NCBI GenBank assembly: GCA_963974675.1
Contig: CAXBDQ010000001.1
Location: forward strand, 186,001-250,000
Source: Porticoccus sp963974675
Lineage (GTDB): Bacteria; Pseudomonadota; Gammaproteobacteria; Pseudomonadales; Porticoccaceae
Direction: 5' to 3'
DNA length: 64,000 nucleotides
Each line of letters opens with the position of its first letter. The first letter of the stretch is position 1. The position numbers and the translations under genes were made by a program. Under the pieces are notes generated by a model. It did not search any database and was not told the origin of the DNA. It was given only the letters and a program-made list of their open reading frames with translations. This document shows, in pieces, positions 9,352 through 18,299 of the stretch.

Positions 9352-10284
9352 TTGGCGCGCGCAGGCATTAACCCTTCCTCAATAGACCAGACAACCAATA
9401 GAGTCCATACGGATCAGGTGGCACGACTGTTCCGCTTGGTTCAACAAGAGCTAGATGATGAATTTATGGGCTTTACAGCACAACCCTGTAAGTACGGAAT
9501 TTTTAAAGTGGCCTGTGAGTTGGTGGCCCAATGTAAAACATTAGATGAATTACTGAAGAAAATGATTCACTTTTATCATCTGGTCACAGATGCTGTAGAC
9601 ATCCAGTTACAGGTACAAGGAACCACCGCTGAACTTAGATTTAATCTACAGCAACCAGATCTCGATGAAGGACATTTTTTAACCGAGTATCTGATGGTGA
9701 TATGGCACCGTTTCTCTAGCTGGTATATCGCAGAAGCCATTCGTTTACGGGAAACACGCTTCATTCACTACGCCCCCCCACATCGGGACGAGCTTAGTAT
9801 TATGTTTCCAGGCAATCTCTCGTTTAACCAGCTTAACAATGGCTTCTTTTTCGATGCCCAATACTTGGAAAAACCCCTCGTTCGCACGACGAGGGAACTG
9901 GATAATTTTCTTACCAACCACCCTACCGATATTATGACGATTCCAGGGGAGGATCATCGCCTAGAAGCTCAGATCGAAAGAGAAATCCTTAGGCTAAGCA
10001 CCCATAGACTCACCTTCCCCAAGGCAGAAGCTCTCGCAGAAAAAATGAATATCAGCTCTTTAACGCTGTATCGGAGGCTACAACAAGACGGCACAAGCTA
10101 CCAAAAAATCAAAGACAATATTCGACGAGAAGTCGCCATCAAGAAACTAGTTAAAGGAAAGCTTTCGGTCGATGAAGTATCAGAAATTGTTGGTTTTGCT
10201 GAGCCGAGATCATTTACTCGCGCATTCAAACACTGGACGGGGCTAACACCCAAAAATTATTGCAAATACCAGCGCAACCAATAA
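9352..10284 (+). CDS. AraC family transcriptional regulator (Arabinose_bd-like plus HTH_18)
   Basis: At least 310 residues. An N-terminal ligand-sensing domain of the OruR/'arabinose-binding-like' type (starting LARAGINPSS) is followed by a C-terminal double helix-turn-helix from about residue 225 (LAEKMNISSLTLYRRLQ and VSEIVGFAEPRSFTRAFKHW). The only common start codon is TTG at 9352, yet relatives usually carry about 25-30 residues before the AGI motif, and those residues appear to be encoded in frame upstream without an ordinary start. The gene diverges from the mutase operon and is the natural candidate for its control; the inducer is unknown. Confidence 0.85.
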   Translation: MARAGINPSSIDQTTNRVHTDQVARLFRLVQQELDDEFMGFTAQPCKYGIFKVACELVAQCKTLDELLKKMIHFYHLVTDAVDIQLQVQGTTAELRFNLQQPDLDEGHFLTEYLMVIWHRFSSWYIAEAIRLRETRFIHYAPPHRDELSIMFPGNLSFNQLNNGFFFDAQYLEKPLVRTTRELDNFLTNHPTDIMTIPGEDHRLEAQIEREILRLSTHRLTFPKAEALAEKMNISSLTLYRRLQQDGTSYQKIKDNIRREVAIKKLVKGKLSVDEVSEIVGFAEPRSFTRAFKHWTGLTPKNYCKYQRNQ

Positions 10285-10295
10285 ATCACTTTGGC

Positions 10296-11132
10296 CTACA
10301 GCTCAAACCCACCACCAACAACAACTGTCTGCCCACTAATATAGTTAGATTCCGGTGTGCAGAACAAATAGACCGCTCCTGCCGCCTCTTCTGGCGTACC
10401 TGGACGACCCAGTGGAATCAATGTATCAACTTGCTGCAATACCTGCTCGCTGATGCCCACTTGAATATCTCGACCCTCCACATGAATCATCGAATTATCG
10501 CTGACAGCTGCAGTCAGCCGGGTCTCAATAAACCCAAAGGCAACCGTATTCACATTGACGTTATAACGTCCCCACTCCTTGCATAGCGTCTTTGTCATAC
10601 CAACAACACCGGCCTTTGCCGCGGCATAAGCCAACTGGCCAGCGTTGCCGCTCAAACCAGAAACCGATGAGATGTTCACTACTTTGCGGAAAACGTCATG
10701 CCCCGCTTCCCTGTCTTTAGAAGATAGTTCTTTAATGTAGGGCTGAGCCGCTTTCAAAATGCGATAAGGCGCCGTCATGTGCGTATCAATCATGGCATAC
10801 CACTGCTCATCATCCACTTTTTGAATCACGTTATCCCACGTGTAACCCGCGTTATTAACGATAATATCCAAGCCGCCAAAGGTATCTATCGCTGTTGCTA
10901 CAAAACGCTCACCAAAATCTTTATCGGTCACACTACCCACACAGGCTACAGCTCTGGAACCCTGAGCTACTATTTCCTCAACCACCTGATTAGCCAAGTC
11001 AGCATCCAGATCATTGACCACGACACTTGCCCCTTCCGAAGCAAGTTTATGGGCAACTTCCCGGCCAATGCCCCTGCCGGAGCCGCTCACTAATGCCACT
11101 TTTTCAAACAATTTGTTTGTCACTTTGCTCAT
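10296..11132 (-). CDS. Short-chain dehydrogenase/reductase
   Basis: About 278 residues with the classical SDR layout: cofactor motif GSGRGIG near the N-terminus, NNAG (as VNNAGYTW), catalytic Ser in NISSVSG and the YAAAK pair. The closing segment SGQTVVVGGGFEL is typical of FabG-like enzymes. Substrate cannot be told from sequence; acyl- or hydroxyacyl-CoA reduction is plausible given fatty-acid-type neighbours. Start placed at ATG 11132 rather than the upstream TTG at 11147. It converges with the AraC-type gene (12 bp gap) and follows the glutathione transferase gene on the same strand. Confidence 0.88.
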   Translation of the reverse strand: MSKVTNKLFEKVALVSGSGRGIGREVAHKLASEGASVVVNDLDADLANQVVEEIVAQGSRAVACVGSVTDKDFGERFVATAIDTFGGLDIIVNNAGYTWDNVIQKVDDEQWYAMIDTHMTAPYRILKAAQPYIKELSSKDREAGHDVFRKVVNISSVSGLSGNAGQLAYAAAKAGVVGMTKTLCKEWGRYNVNVNTVAFGFIETRLTAAVSDNSMIHVEGRDIQVGISEQVLQQVDTLIPLGRPGTPEEAAGAVYLFCTPESNYISGQTVVVGGGFEL

Positions 11133-11182
11133 CAACTTATTACCCAAGTCTATCCATCACAATCATCGTTTCATTCCACAAC

Positions 11183-11812
11183 TCAAGACTGCACACTAGG
11201 TCGAACTGAAATTTGGTGATGCCAAGCAGCCAAGTGGACGCATTCCTCAGGGATGGTCTCTTTGACCCAGCCACTAAAGCTTACAAAAACATAAGCAGCA
11301 ATATCAGCTACGGTAAACGTATCCCCCACCATAAATTCACAACCATCAAGGTGTTTATCAAGAACATGATAAAACGCTTGGATTCTTTTATGCCCTCTAT
11401 CGACCAATTCAGGAATTTGCTCATAGGAAACCGGGCCCGACAAGGCGCGACCAACAAAAGCTTCGGATGAATTTCGTAACGCTTCAGCGACGCCAACAAT
11501 GCCTTCAACAAAACAGCGGTGATCCCAGCCCAAAATCTCAGCGCGAGAAAGTGGATCAGTCCCAAGCAGCGGAACCTGAGGATAAAGCTCCTCCAAATAA
11601 CTCAGAATCCCTATCACTTCCGACATGACAGTGCCATCAGCCAACACCAAGGCCGGCACTGTTCCCAAAGGATTAATCGTTAAAAAGGGCTCCTTTCGGT
11701 GCTCTCCAGACATCAAGTCAACAGTGATTGTTTCAAGATCAATCCCCTTTTCTGCTATGAAAATACTGAGACGCTTGGGGTTCGGGGCCGGAGGAAAAGT
11801 GTAAAGCTTCAT
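11183..11812 (-). CDS. Glutathione S-transferase family protein
   Basis: About 209 residues. An N-terminal thioredoxin-like domain starts MKLYTFPPAPNPKRLSIF and contains the cis-Pro region TVPALVLADG and the glutathione-binding TVMSEV; a C-terminal helical domain follows (VGDTFTVADIAAYVFV). The start is placed at ATG 11812 because family members begin at this MKLY segment; a frame from 11881 adds a low-complexity head. It lies 50 bp before the SDR and may be co-transcribed with it. Substrate unknown. Confidence 0.85.
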   Translation of the reverse strand: MKLYTFPPAPNPKRLSIFIAEKGIDLETITVDLMSGEHRKEPFLTINPLGTVPALVLADGTVMSEVIGILSYLEELYPQVPLLGTDPLSRAEILGWDHRCFVEGIVGVAEALRNSSEAFVGRALSGPVSYEQIPELVDRGHKRIQAFYHVLDKHLDGCEFMVGDTFTVADIAAYVFVSFSGWVKETIPEECVHLAAWHHQISVRPSVQS

Positions 11813-11985
11813 AATGGTGTTCCATTTGCGGAGCAAAACTATAGCGCTTTTTTTATCTTCCCGCACAGACATAGAAGACAAAGACTATCAACAACACCAG
11901 AAAAAATAGTCTCTAGGTAGTGCGGCAGAAATAAAGACATGTCATAGGAATAAAAAAGGGGCTTACGAAACGATCGCTAGAAAAT

Positions 11986-12234
11986 CTATACAGACCTATT
12001 TACAGGATAAAAATCAGGGCATAAAAAACTACAAGAAATTTCTTCACCTCGCTCCTTACATAATGTCTGTACAAGCGGAGCATACTCTGCGGGCAGCCCA
12101 CCATCGCGATGCAACCAATTCCAAATATGTTGCTGCCTAACACTACGACCCGTTTTCTCTGAAAGAGCATTAGCCAGAGCCGTTTGCCCGCCAACAATCT
12201 CGACAACTTTATGCAATGCCTCTTGCGGGGTCAT
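11986..12234 (-). CDS. Small Cro/YdaS-like DNA-binding protein
   Basis: An 82-residue protein with a helix-turn-helix near residues 15-45 (GGQTALANALSEKTGRSV then QQHIWNWLHR), the layout of YdaS/Cro-like regulators found opposite phage repressors. The start is at ATG 12234, preceded by AGGGAG; a longer frame reaching 12336 would run through the shared operator region. It diverges from the CI-like gene at 12338, and two 14-bp palindromes lie between them. Likely the Cro-side partner of a two-gene switch. Confidence 0.75.
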   Translation of the reverse strand: MTPQEALHKVVEIVGGQTALANALSEKTGRSVRQQHIWNWLHRDGGLPAEYAPLVQTLCKERGEEISCSFLCPDFYPVNRSV

Positions 12235-12286
12235 ATAGTACTCCCTGTTTCTATACCCAAAATAATAACTAGACGCAGGTCTCATT

Positions 12287-12324
12287 ACAACTAAAGTTGT
12301 CCCCCATATCACAACAGTCGTTGT
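12287..12324. promoter_or_regulatory. Two 14-bp palindromic operators between the repressor genes
   Basis: ACAACTAAAGTTGT (12287-12300) and ACAACAGTCGTTGT (12311-12324) share the form ACAACNNNNGTTGT with centres 24 bp apart. They sit in the divergent spacer of the Cro-like and CI-like genes, where phage operators normally lie. A third copy lies at 12696-12709. Confidence 0.8.
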
Positions 12325-12337
12325 AATATGGCGCACA

Positions 12338-12682
12338 ATGAAGACCTTGGCAGAACGAATAAAATCATCCCGGTTAAAATCAGGCCTATCGCAAGTAGAT
12401 TTGGCCGCTCAGACCCAGCTGACCCAACAAATGATATCCAAACTGGAAAGTGGTACATCACAGTCCACTTCGGCAATTTTAGCCATTGCCAAGGCCCTGA
12501 ACGTTTCCGCCCACTGGTTATGGTTGGGCAAAGAAAACCCAATCTCCACACCCCTCTTTTATAGTAATGAAACAGTACACAATGCCTGGCAATCCCTCAC
12601 AGACCAACAACAGGGTGATGTCTGTGAATACATTCTTGAACTCAGCAAACTAGGCGCAAACAAAGAAGAAGACTTAATATAG
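12338..12682 (+). CDS. CI-like helix-turn-helix repressor
   Basis: A 114-residue protein with an N-terminal HTH_3 domain (LSQVDLAAQTQLTQQMISKL, residues about 18-37, then STSAILAIAKALNV). The tail is short and lacks the Ala-Gly/Ser/Lys peptidase domain of full-length CI/LexA repressors, so autocleavage is unlikely. It diverges from the Cro-like gene across two operators, and a third operator just downstream overlaps the promoter of the next gene. Likely autoregulator and repressor of 12775-12960. It could be a domesticated phage switch; no other phage genes are nearby. Confidence 0.82.
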   Translation: MKTLAERIKSSRLKSGLSQVDLAAQTQLTQQMISKLESGTSQSTSAILAIAKALNVSAHWLWLGKENPISTPLFYSNETVHNAWQSLTDQQQGDVCEYILELSKLGANKEEDLI

Positions 12683-12695
12683 CTTTTACCAAAAA

Positions 12696-12734
12696 ACAAC
12701 TACAGTTGTTGCAAAAGCCCGATCGCCGTATAAT
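12696..12734 (+). promoter_or_regulatory. Promoter with third CI-type operator
   Basis: ACAACTACAGTTGT (12696-12709) is a perfect inverted repeat and matches the two operators at 12287-12324. It overlaps a -35-like TTGTTG (12706-12711), which is 17 bp from a consensus TATAAT at 12729-12734. Repressor bound here would block RNA polymerase at the gene starting at 12775. Confidence 0.75.
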
Positions 12735-12774
12735 ACGCGTATATTAAAGGATTTATATCTGAGGCAACGGAACT

Positions 12775-12960
12775 GTGCAACTAACCAACAAAGATCGCGA
12801 ACAACTTCTCAATATACTACTTCAAACCCGTAGGCTTACCAAAATAGCCTCATCAGTCAATGCCATTACTTATTCCGAGCAAGGTTTAATTCTTAGTGAA
12901 CTGGAGCAAGCCACAGCCATCCTTCAACGAGTAAACGCGCCGGCCGCAAACGTCTCATAA
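12775..12960 (+). CDS. Small protein of unknown function controlled by a CI-type operator
   Basis: A 61-residue, soluble-looking protein starting at GTG with GAGG about ten bases upstream. It is predicted to be largely helical and has no motif I recognise. A strong promoter with a repressor operator precedes it, so it is probably an actual gene that is silent until the repressor is removed. No toxin, lysis or transposition signature is visible. Confidence 0.55.
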   Translation: MQLTNKDREQLLNILLQTRRLTKIASSVNAITYSEQGLILSELEQATAILQRVNAPAANVS

Positions 12961-13216
12961 GAATTTACAAAAACGCCAATATGAAACCAGCTTTAATAAT
13001 ATCGTTTAGTGTAAGCTCAGAGTCATAACAAACACCTCAGTAGCCTCCTACTCTGCTGTTTGCTGCTTTCCTCCGAAATCAGCTAGGCTAGTACTATGAA
13101 AAAGACGATAACATTTAATGCCTCATCATTATTTAATGACCCAAGTTTGTGTGAATGAGTAAGTGGGACAAAGCGAATAGTGGCTTTCTGATATCAACCA
13201 AAATAGATTTGTTACT

Positions 13217-13981
13217 TTGAAATTAAATTATTCCATCCAGGGCTCAGGGCAACCCGTTCTATTGATGCACGGCATGTTCGGCTCACTAAGTAATCTCGGA
13301 CTCATAGCCCGCGCCCTATCAGAGAACTACACCGTCATTTCAGTTGACCTACGCAATCATGGCGAGTCCCCTCACAGCAAAGAGATGGACTACTCTTGCA
13401 TGGCCAATGACATTATCGAATTAATGGACACTCTTAACCTTGGCATGGCAACCCTTATTGGTCACTCCATGGGGGGAAAGGTTGGCATGCAAGTGGCGCT
13501 GAATCACCCCAAAAGAGTCCACAAACTGATCGTTGCCGATATAGCCCCGGTGGAATATAAACCAGACCGGCACGGTGGCGTATTAGAAGGGCTAACTGCT
13601 CTGACTGAGACAAGACCAACGTCTCGAAAAAGCGCAGATCAGCTTCTGGCAACCTATGTTCACGAAGCTTCCGTACGCGCTTTTTTGTTGAAGAACCTCA
13701 TTCGTAGCAAAGACGGTAAATTTGACCTTCGTCTCTATATGGACGGCATTGTTGCCAACTACGACAACACGCTTACATTGGCCCCAACGGGGAGCCCATT
13801 CCTCGGCCCCACCCTATTTATCAAGGGTGCAGACTCCGCATATATTCAAGATAAACATCGCAGTGAAATACTACGACTCTTTCCCAATGTTCAACTTAAG
13901 ATCATAGCCAACACCGGGCACTGGCTGCATGCAGAAAAGCCAGAAACATTTAATAAAATTGTCGGCAACTTTCTCCGTTAA
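13217..13981 (+). CDS. ybfF: Alpha/beta hydrolase, YbfF-type esterase
   Basis: A 254-residue hydrolase with the oxyanion-region motif LLMHGMFGS, nucleophile elbow GHSMGG (Ser near residue 91), and the terminal catalytic His in NTGHWLHAEKPE. The spacing and sequence (RNHGESPH, IADIAPV) match E. coli YbfF, an esterase active on short and acyl-CoA esters. The only in-frame start is TTG at 13217, with no clear ribosome site, and a stop lies upstream. Stand-alone gene. Confidence 0.88.
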   Translation: MKLNYSIQGSGQPVLLMHGMFGSLSNLGLIARALSENYTVISVDLRNHGESPHSKEMDYSCMANDIIELMDTLNLGMATLIGHSMGGKVGMQVALNHPKRVHKLIVADIAPVEYKPDRHGGVLEGLTALTETRPTSRKSADQLLATYVHEASVRAFLLKNLIRSKDGKFDLRLYMDGIVANYDNTLTLAPTGSPFLGPTLFIKGADSAYIQDKHRSEILRLFPNVQLKIIANTGHWLHAEKPETFNKIVGNFLR

Positions 13982-14055
13982 AAAAATAGGCATCAAATTA
14001 ACAGCCAACTCTCAACTTGGGGCTGTTGGCAACCACCTAGCTTTTACTTCACATA

Positions 14056-15330
14056 TTATTTCACTGCATCTAAAGCCTGACTGACATCCGCAATAATATC
14101 GTCAATATTTTCAATCCCTACCGAAATACGAATTAAATCGGCACTGACACCCGCCGCAGCCAGCTCCTCATCATTCAGCTGCCGATGAGTAGTAGACGCT
14201 GGGTGGCATGCCAAGGACTTGGCATCACCAATATTGACTAATCGTAAAATCATTTCCAGCGCATCAATAAATTGTGCTCCAGCTTCTGAGCCACCTTTTA
14301 TTCCAAAACTCAGAATACCCGATGCCCTGCCACCAGTAATTCTCTGACATGTTTGAAAATAAGGGCTATCGGGTAATGCTGCATAATTTACCCACGATAC
14401 TTTGTCATGGTTACTCAGGTAACTGGCCAACTTTTCCGCATTTTCACAATGCCGTTCCATACGAAGCCCCAGAGTTTCCAGCCCCTGTAAAATATAAAAC
14501 GAATTCGTAGGAGAAATAGCAGCACCCATATTTCGAAGTGGTACCACACGACAACGGCCAATATAAGCAGCGGCACCCAAAGCTTCCGTGTAGACAACTC
14601 CATGATAGGAGGAGTCTGGCTCACTTAACACTGAGAACCGCTCTTTATTAGCCAGCCAATCAAACTTGCCGGAATCAATAATCACGCCGCCAATGGAGGT
14701 GCCATGTCCACCAATATACTTTGTTAAAGAATGGACGACGATATCTGCCCCCAACTCAAATGGTCGACACAAAAAAGGGGTGGCTACGGTGTTATCAACA
14801 ATCAGCGGCACACCATGTTTGTGTGCAATTTCAGCAAATTTTTCAATATCAACAATATTACCCGCCGGGTTGCCAATGGACTCACAGAACACCAGCTTGG
14901 TATTTTCATCAATAGCCTGCTCAAGCCCATCAAAATCATCACCTGACACCATACGCGCCTCAACGCCCTGATTTGGCAGGGTGTGCGCAAACAGATTATA
15001 AGTGCCCCCATAAAGCTGACTGGTACTGACAATATTATCCCCTACACTGCAAATACACTGTATGGCGTAAGTAATTGCTGCCATGCCTGATGCCACAACC
15101 AGAGCACCAATGCCACCCTCCATAGCCGCCATCCGCTGCTCCAATACATCAGTAGTGGGGTTCATAATCCGGGTATAAATATTTCCGGGTACTTTCAGGT
15201 CAAACAAATCTGCGCCATGCTGGGTATCATCAAAGGTATAGGAGGTGGTTTGATAAATAGGAACTGCTGCCGCTTTAGTTGTGGCTTCCGATTCATACCC
15301 ATGATGTAACGCCAGAGATTCAAGTTTCAT
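14056..15330 (-). CDS. metY: O-acetylhomoserine sulfhydrylase
   Basis: About 424 residues of the Cys/Met-metabolism PLP family, making homocysteine from O-acetylhomoserine and sulfide. Visible are YQTTSYTFDD, TRIMNPTTDVLEQRMAAMEG, the PLP site SLTKYIGGHG (Lys binds PLP) and the C-terminal SVGIENIDDI. Length and the long N-terminal half favour MetY over MetB or MetC, though O-succinylhomoserine use (MetZ) cannot be excluded. Start taken at ATG 15330 with GAAG six bases upstream; GTG at 15342 is possible. A degenerate 12-bp duplication covers its stop. Confidence 0.9.
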   Translation of the reverse strand: MKLESLALHHGYESEATTKAAAVPIYQTTSYTFDDTQHGADLFDLKVPGNIYTRIMNPTTDVLEQRMAAMEGGIGALVVASGMAAITYAIQCICSVGDNIVSTSQLYGGTYNLFAHTLPNQGVEARMVSGDDFDGLEQAIDENTKLVFCESIGNPAGNIVDIEKFAEIAHKHGVPLIVDNTVATPFLCRPFELGADIVVHSLTKYIGGHGTSIGGVIIDSGKFDWLANKERFSVLSEPDSSYHGVVYTEALGAAAYIGRCRVVPLRNMGAAISPTNSFYILQGLETLGLRMERHCENAEKLASYLSNHDKVSWVNYAALPDSPYFQTCQRITGGRASGILSFGIKGGSEAGAQFIDALEMILRLVNIGDAKSLACHPASTTHRQLNDEELAAAGVSADLIRISVGIENIDDIIADVSQALDAVK

Positions 15331-15424
15331 ATCTAGCTTCACTCTCTACAGAAATTTTTATGTTAAGAATTAATACTGATCACTCTTATTTTCAGAACTT
15401 AACTCAGTGTACAAACTATCGAGT

Positions 15425-16465
15425 TTACAGAAAACCTACTGCCAATTCGTGCGTCAATTCAGCAGCGGACACAGCCTTACACCCCGTCGCGTTTTGGCCT
15501 GACCAAAGTGGAGAAAAGTCTCCAGAGCCCTGAGATTCAAATCTAGCACGCAAAGGAGCAATGCCATTTGCAGCCAGTGGAAATTCAGGAATACCATAAT
15601 GCATAGGTCCCAGCTCTTTCATAGCAAGATTAACAATAGCCCGAGCCGGTCTTCCTGTAAAAATATTAGTTAATGCTGTATGTTTTGCCACCTCACTTCT
15701 CAGAGCGGCACGATGCACCTTACTGGTACGAGCTTCGTGACAAAGTAAATAGGTTGTTCCCAGCTGCACCCCCACTGCACCCATCGATATTGCCGCAGCA
15801 ACACCCTTTGCATTCGCAATCCCACCTGCTGCGACAACAGGAACATTTACCGCTTGAATGATTTGTGGCAACAACGCAAACGAACCCATCTGAGAGTTGA
15901 GATCATGTGACAGAAACATACCACGATGGCCTCCAGCTTCCAGCCCCTGGGCAATAATGATGTCCGCCCCATATTCTTCAAGCCACAAAGCCTCTTCAAC
16001 AGTAGTTGCCGTGCTCATCACCTTGGCGCCAAAGGACTTTACCCGCACCAATAATTCATCCGCTGGCAAACCAAAATGAAAACTTACCACGGGTGGTTTG
16101 AACTCCTCTAGCACATCGACAGCATCTGAATTAAAGGGTACGCGATTGGTCCCAACCGCAACGGTTTCTGGGTCAATCCCCTGGGTTTTATAAAAAGGAC
16201 TGAGTGCATTTCGCCAAATCATTTCAGCCTTTTGATTAGTTTTTGGCATCTCATGGCAAAAGAAATTGACGTTATACGGGCGATCCGTTTGTGCCTTTAT
16301 CGTCCTTAACTCCTCACGGAGAGTATCCATACCTAACATGGCACAAGGCAATGAACCCAAACCACCCGCATTGGAAACAGCTATAGCCAAAGCACTATCC
16401 TGCACGCCAGCCATAGGCGCCTGAATAATCGGTAGATCTACTCCTAATATTTTTTTCAAATTCAT
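15425..16465 (-). CDS. Nitronate monooxygenase-like FMN enzyme (NPD family)
   Basis: A 346-residue TIM-barrel flavoprotein. The start LGVDLPIIQAPMAGVQ, the central AQGLEAGGHRG and VVAAGGIANAKGVAAA (phosphate-binding) and VQLGTTYL are characteristic of the 2-nitropropane dioxygenase/nitronate monooxygenase superfamily. Proposed role is oxidative detoxification of alkyl nitronates with FMN; related enoyl reductases (FabK) share the fold. It lies 95 bp upstream of metY on the same strand. Confidence 0.87.
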   Translation of the reverse strand: MNLKKILGVDLPIIQAPMAGVQDSALAIAVSNAGGLGSLPCAMLGMDTLREELRTIKAQTDRPYNVNFFCHEMPKTNQKAEMIWRNALSPFYKTQGIDPETVAVGTNRVPFNSDAVDVLEEFKPPVVSFHFGLPADELLVRVKSFGAKVMSTATTVEEALWLEEYGADIIIAQGLEAGGHRGMFLSHDLNSQMGSFALLPQIIQAVNVPVVAAGGIANAKGVAAAISMGAVGVQLGTTYLLCHEARTSKVHRAALRSEVAKHTALTNIFTGRPARAIVNLAMKELGPMHYGIPEFPLAANGIAPLRARFESQGSGDFSPLWSGQNATGCKAVSAAELTHELAVGFL

Positions 16466-16941
16466 TACTTAAAACTCTCAGGCTCACTTCATCAATGCCG
16501 AAAAAACCACGACTATCGTTTACTTTTACAAATAAACTTCATAGAGCTAAAAATATCCATCCAACTCATGACAAAAAAAGGCGCACATTTTCTATTGGAT
16601 ATCCCATAACAGAGTATAGGCTGACAAAAGAGTATCTTCTATTTTCTCAAACAAACTAGCAAATGGCATTGCCTCACCGAGGCTTATTCAAACCAATACT
16701 TCTTAGTAACGACCCCCTATATCGGTCATTATGTATGTTATTGCAAGATGCTTAATATGACCTGCTAAGTGGCTAAGAGCCAACGGCGTCTAGGAGCAAA
16801 GAAGCAGTATCGGGCCCAAGTGGTCGCATGTATTCATACCTAAGGCATCAACCGAGTTGTAAATGCTGTTGGTGGGCTCGCGTGCTCCGATTGTTCTGGC
16901 TACGACGCACTCTACTAACGTTAAAGCACGTTATTGATAAC
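16466..16941. other. Intergenic stretch, nothing recognised
   Basis: About 475 bp upstream of the nitronate monooxygenase-like gene and downstream of the YkgJ-type gene. No persuasive coding frame, RNA or operator was found; short open frames here run antisense to the neighbouring gene. Confidence 0.5.
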
Positions 16942-17295
16942 TTACACCAACACTTGTCGTGTGTTAGCGATGTAATGATGAACCTGACGCTCAATTTTGG
17001 CATCAACCATGTCTTCTGGGCGGCGACCGTTTGGACAGGGCATACGTGGTGTTGTGCCAAACAATCGGCAGATCAACGGGCGCTCCCCGTACACTTCACA
17101 ACCATTAGGTCCCAAGTGTACACACGCAAGCTTATTTAATGCTGCTTCATGTTCGGCGTCAGTTTTCACCGGCAGGCGCGACATTTCTTCCGAGGAAGTA
17201 GTTACCGGGCCGCAACAATCGTGACAACCCGACACACATTCGAACGATGGGATGCGCTCGCGCAGTCGCACAATGATATCTCGGTTATTATTCAT
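16942..17295 (-). CDS. YkgJ-family cysteine-cluster protein
   Basis: About 117 residues with eight conserved Cys in the UPF0153/YkgJ spacing: CVSGCHDCCGPV near the N-terminus, then CVHLGPNGCEVY, RPLICRLFG and MPCPNGR. The family is thought to bind zinc or an iron-sulfur centre and function is unproven. Start placed at ATG 17295 (MNNNRD), closest to the family N-terminus; an upstream frame from 17349 is probably untranslated. Stand-alone gene in an accessory stretch. Confidence 0.82.
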   Translation of the reverse strand: MNNNRDIIVRLRERIPSFECVSGCHDCCGPVTTSSEEMSRLPVKTDAEHEAALNKLACVHLGPNGCEVYGERPLICRLFGTTPRMPCPNGRRPEDMVDAKIERQVHHYIANTRQVLV

Positions 17296-17466
17296 ATATG
17301 GCCATCTTTTATGCAGTCCTCTACTATTATTTTTTCTCAACCAACTCACTAGAAGTTGACAACTTTTTTATATTTTCAGAGAGCTATAACGCCTAAACAT
17401 GGGCAAACTAGAACGGGCAAAATCACCCTGCAATGCGCGATTCTTTTAAATTGCATAATTTTAGTT

Positions 17467-17703
17467 TTAGTACGATTCAGCATCTTCAATAGCAGCTGCT
17501 CTTTTTTCAGACTCTTCCTTCATATAGCTATTCATCTGAGTGCCGAACTGCTTAACCTCATTTGGGTTCGCAGGTACTTTAGGAGCACCCAAGTCAGAAA
17601 CGGCATGTGTCTCTTGCTTCTGCTGAACAGAACCAGAGCCCAACTGCTTAGATATAAGGAAACCTACTATTATCAATGCCAGTAGTGTTGCAATTATTCT
17701 CAC
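17467..17703 (-). CDS. Small single-pass membrane protein, unknown function
   Basis: A 78-residue protein with a hydrophobic N-terminal segment (residues 2-17, IIATLLALIIVGFLIS) that may anchor it or serve as a signal, then a polar tail rich in Gln, Glu and Lys. No family recognised. It follows the DUF393 gene on the same strand across an attC-like spacer. Confidence 0.55.
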   Translation of the reverse strand: MRIIATLLALIIVGFLISKQLGSGSVQQKQETHAVSDLGAPKVPANPNEVKQFGTQMNSYMKEESEKRAAAIEDAESY

Positions 17704-17754
17704 AAAACATCCTCTTTCAGTTCAATCACACAGCCTAATATTTAGGAAGAGCGT

Positions 17755-17808
17755 AAGAAGTGCGGCTAAACGGAACGCAATCCCACACGACCCACTTGTT
17801 ATGTGTTT
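17755..17808 (-). other. attC-like folded spacer after the DUF393 gene
   Basis: On the minus strand, ATAAC and AAGTG at the start can pair with CACTT and TTA at the other end, about 54 nt in all, immediately after the DUF393 stop. The shape resembles a degenerate integron attC site, but the core heptamers do not match consensus. Confidence 0.3.
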
Positions 17809-17810
17809 GT

Positions 17811-18218
17811 TTAGAAATTTTCATTATTCGGCTGCTTTAGATTGTTGATTTTAGATTTACCAAGCATTTTTAGCAGAAGGTTTCGAAAAAAACGTAATAT
17901 GGGATATAAAAATGTTGAAATGGTTTTTGACTTAAACATCCAGTAATTAAGCCGGTTAAAAACTCCTGAGCGGCTGCTAATTAGAGATAACGCGTGGATG
18001 GCATCAGAACCATAATATAGCGCCCCTCCCATTTTTAGAACCATACCTTGATCAATATCTAAACCTTGGGCAGTAATTTCATTCATTATTTCGCTGTTTT
18101 CTCGAGCGTCAATAATCTTAAGTTCGCCAACAGTCTTTCGAATTTGTACAACTTGGCAATAGTTGTTACAAGCGGGGCACTCTTTGTCGTAGATAAGAAT
18201 AATTTCTTGGGAACTCAT
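17811..18218 (-). CDS. DUF393 thiol-disulfide oxidoreductase-like protein
   Basis: About 135 residues. The start IILIYDKECPACNNYC carries the CxxC pair typical of the DUF393 (YuxK/DCC) family, with a thioredoxin-like fold; the terminal part has hydrophobic stretches (TISTFLYPILRFFRNLLLKML) that could associate with membranes. Redox function is inferred only. Start at ATG 18218, since the longer frame to 18248 lacks a ribosome site. It is flanked on both sides by folded spacers. Confidence 0.78.
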   Translation of the reverse strand: MSSQEIILIYDKECPACNNYCQVVQIRKTVGELKIIDARENSEIMNEITAQGLDIDQGMVLKMGGALYYGSDAIHALSLISSRSGVFNRLNYWMFKSKTISTFLYPILRFFRNLLLKMLGKSKINNLKQPNNENF

Positions 18219-18299
18219 ATTAATTTTATAAACACATGACGTGAACATAAAGCGCGAGGGGAACGAGAGTCACTTTTGACCCGATTGTTAGCTGTAGAG

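Noticed and set aside
12338..12960. Toxin-antitoxin pair
   Set aside because: The small protein at 12775 has no toxin motif and the HTH proteins have a phage-switch layout; no evidence for toxicity.
16828..17139. Plus-strand frame of about 100 codons
   Set aside because: Runs antisense into the YkgJ-type gene with its conserved Cys clusters; composition looks like a shadow.
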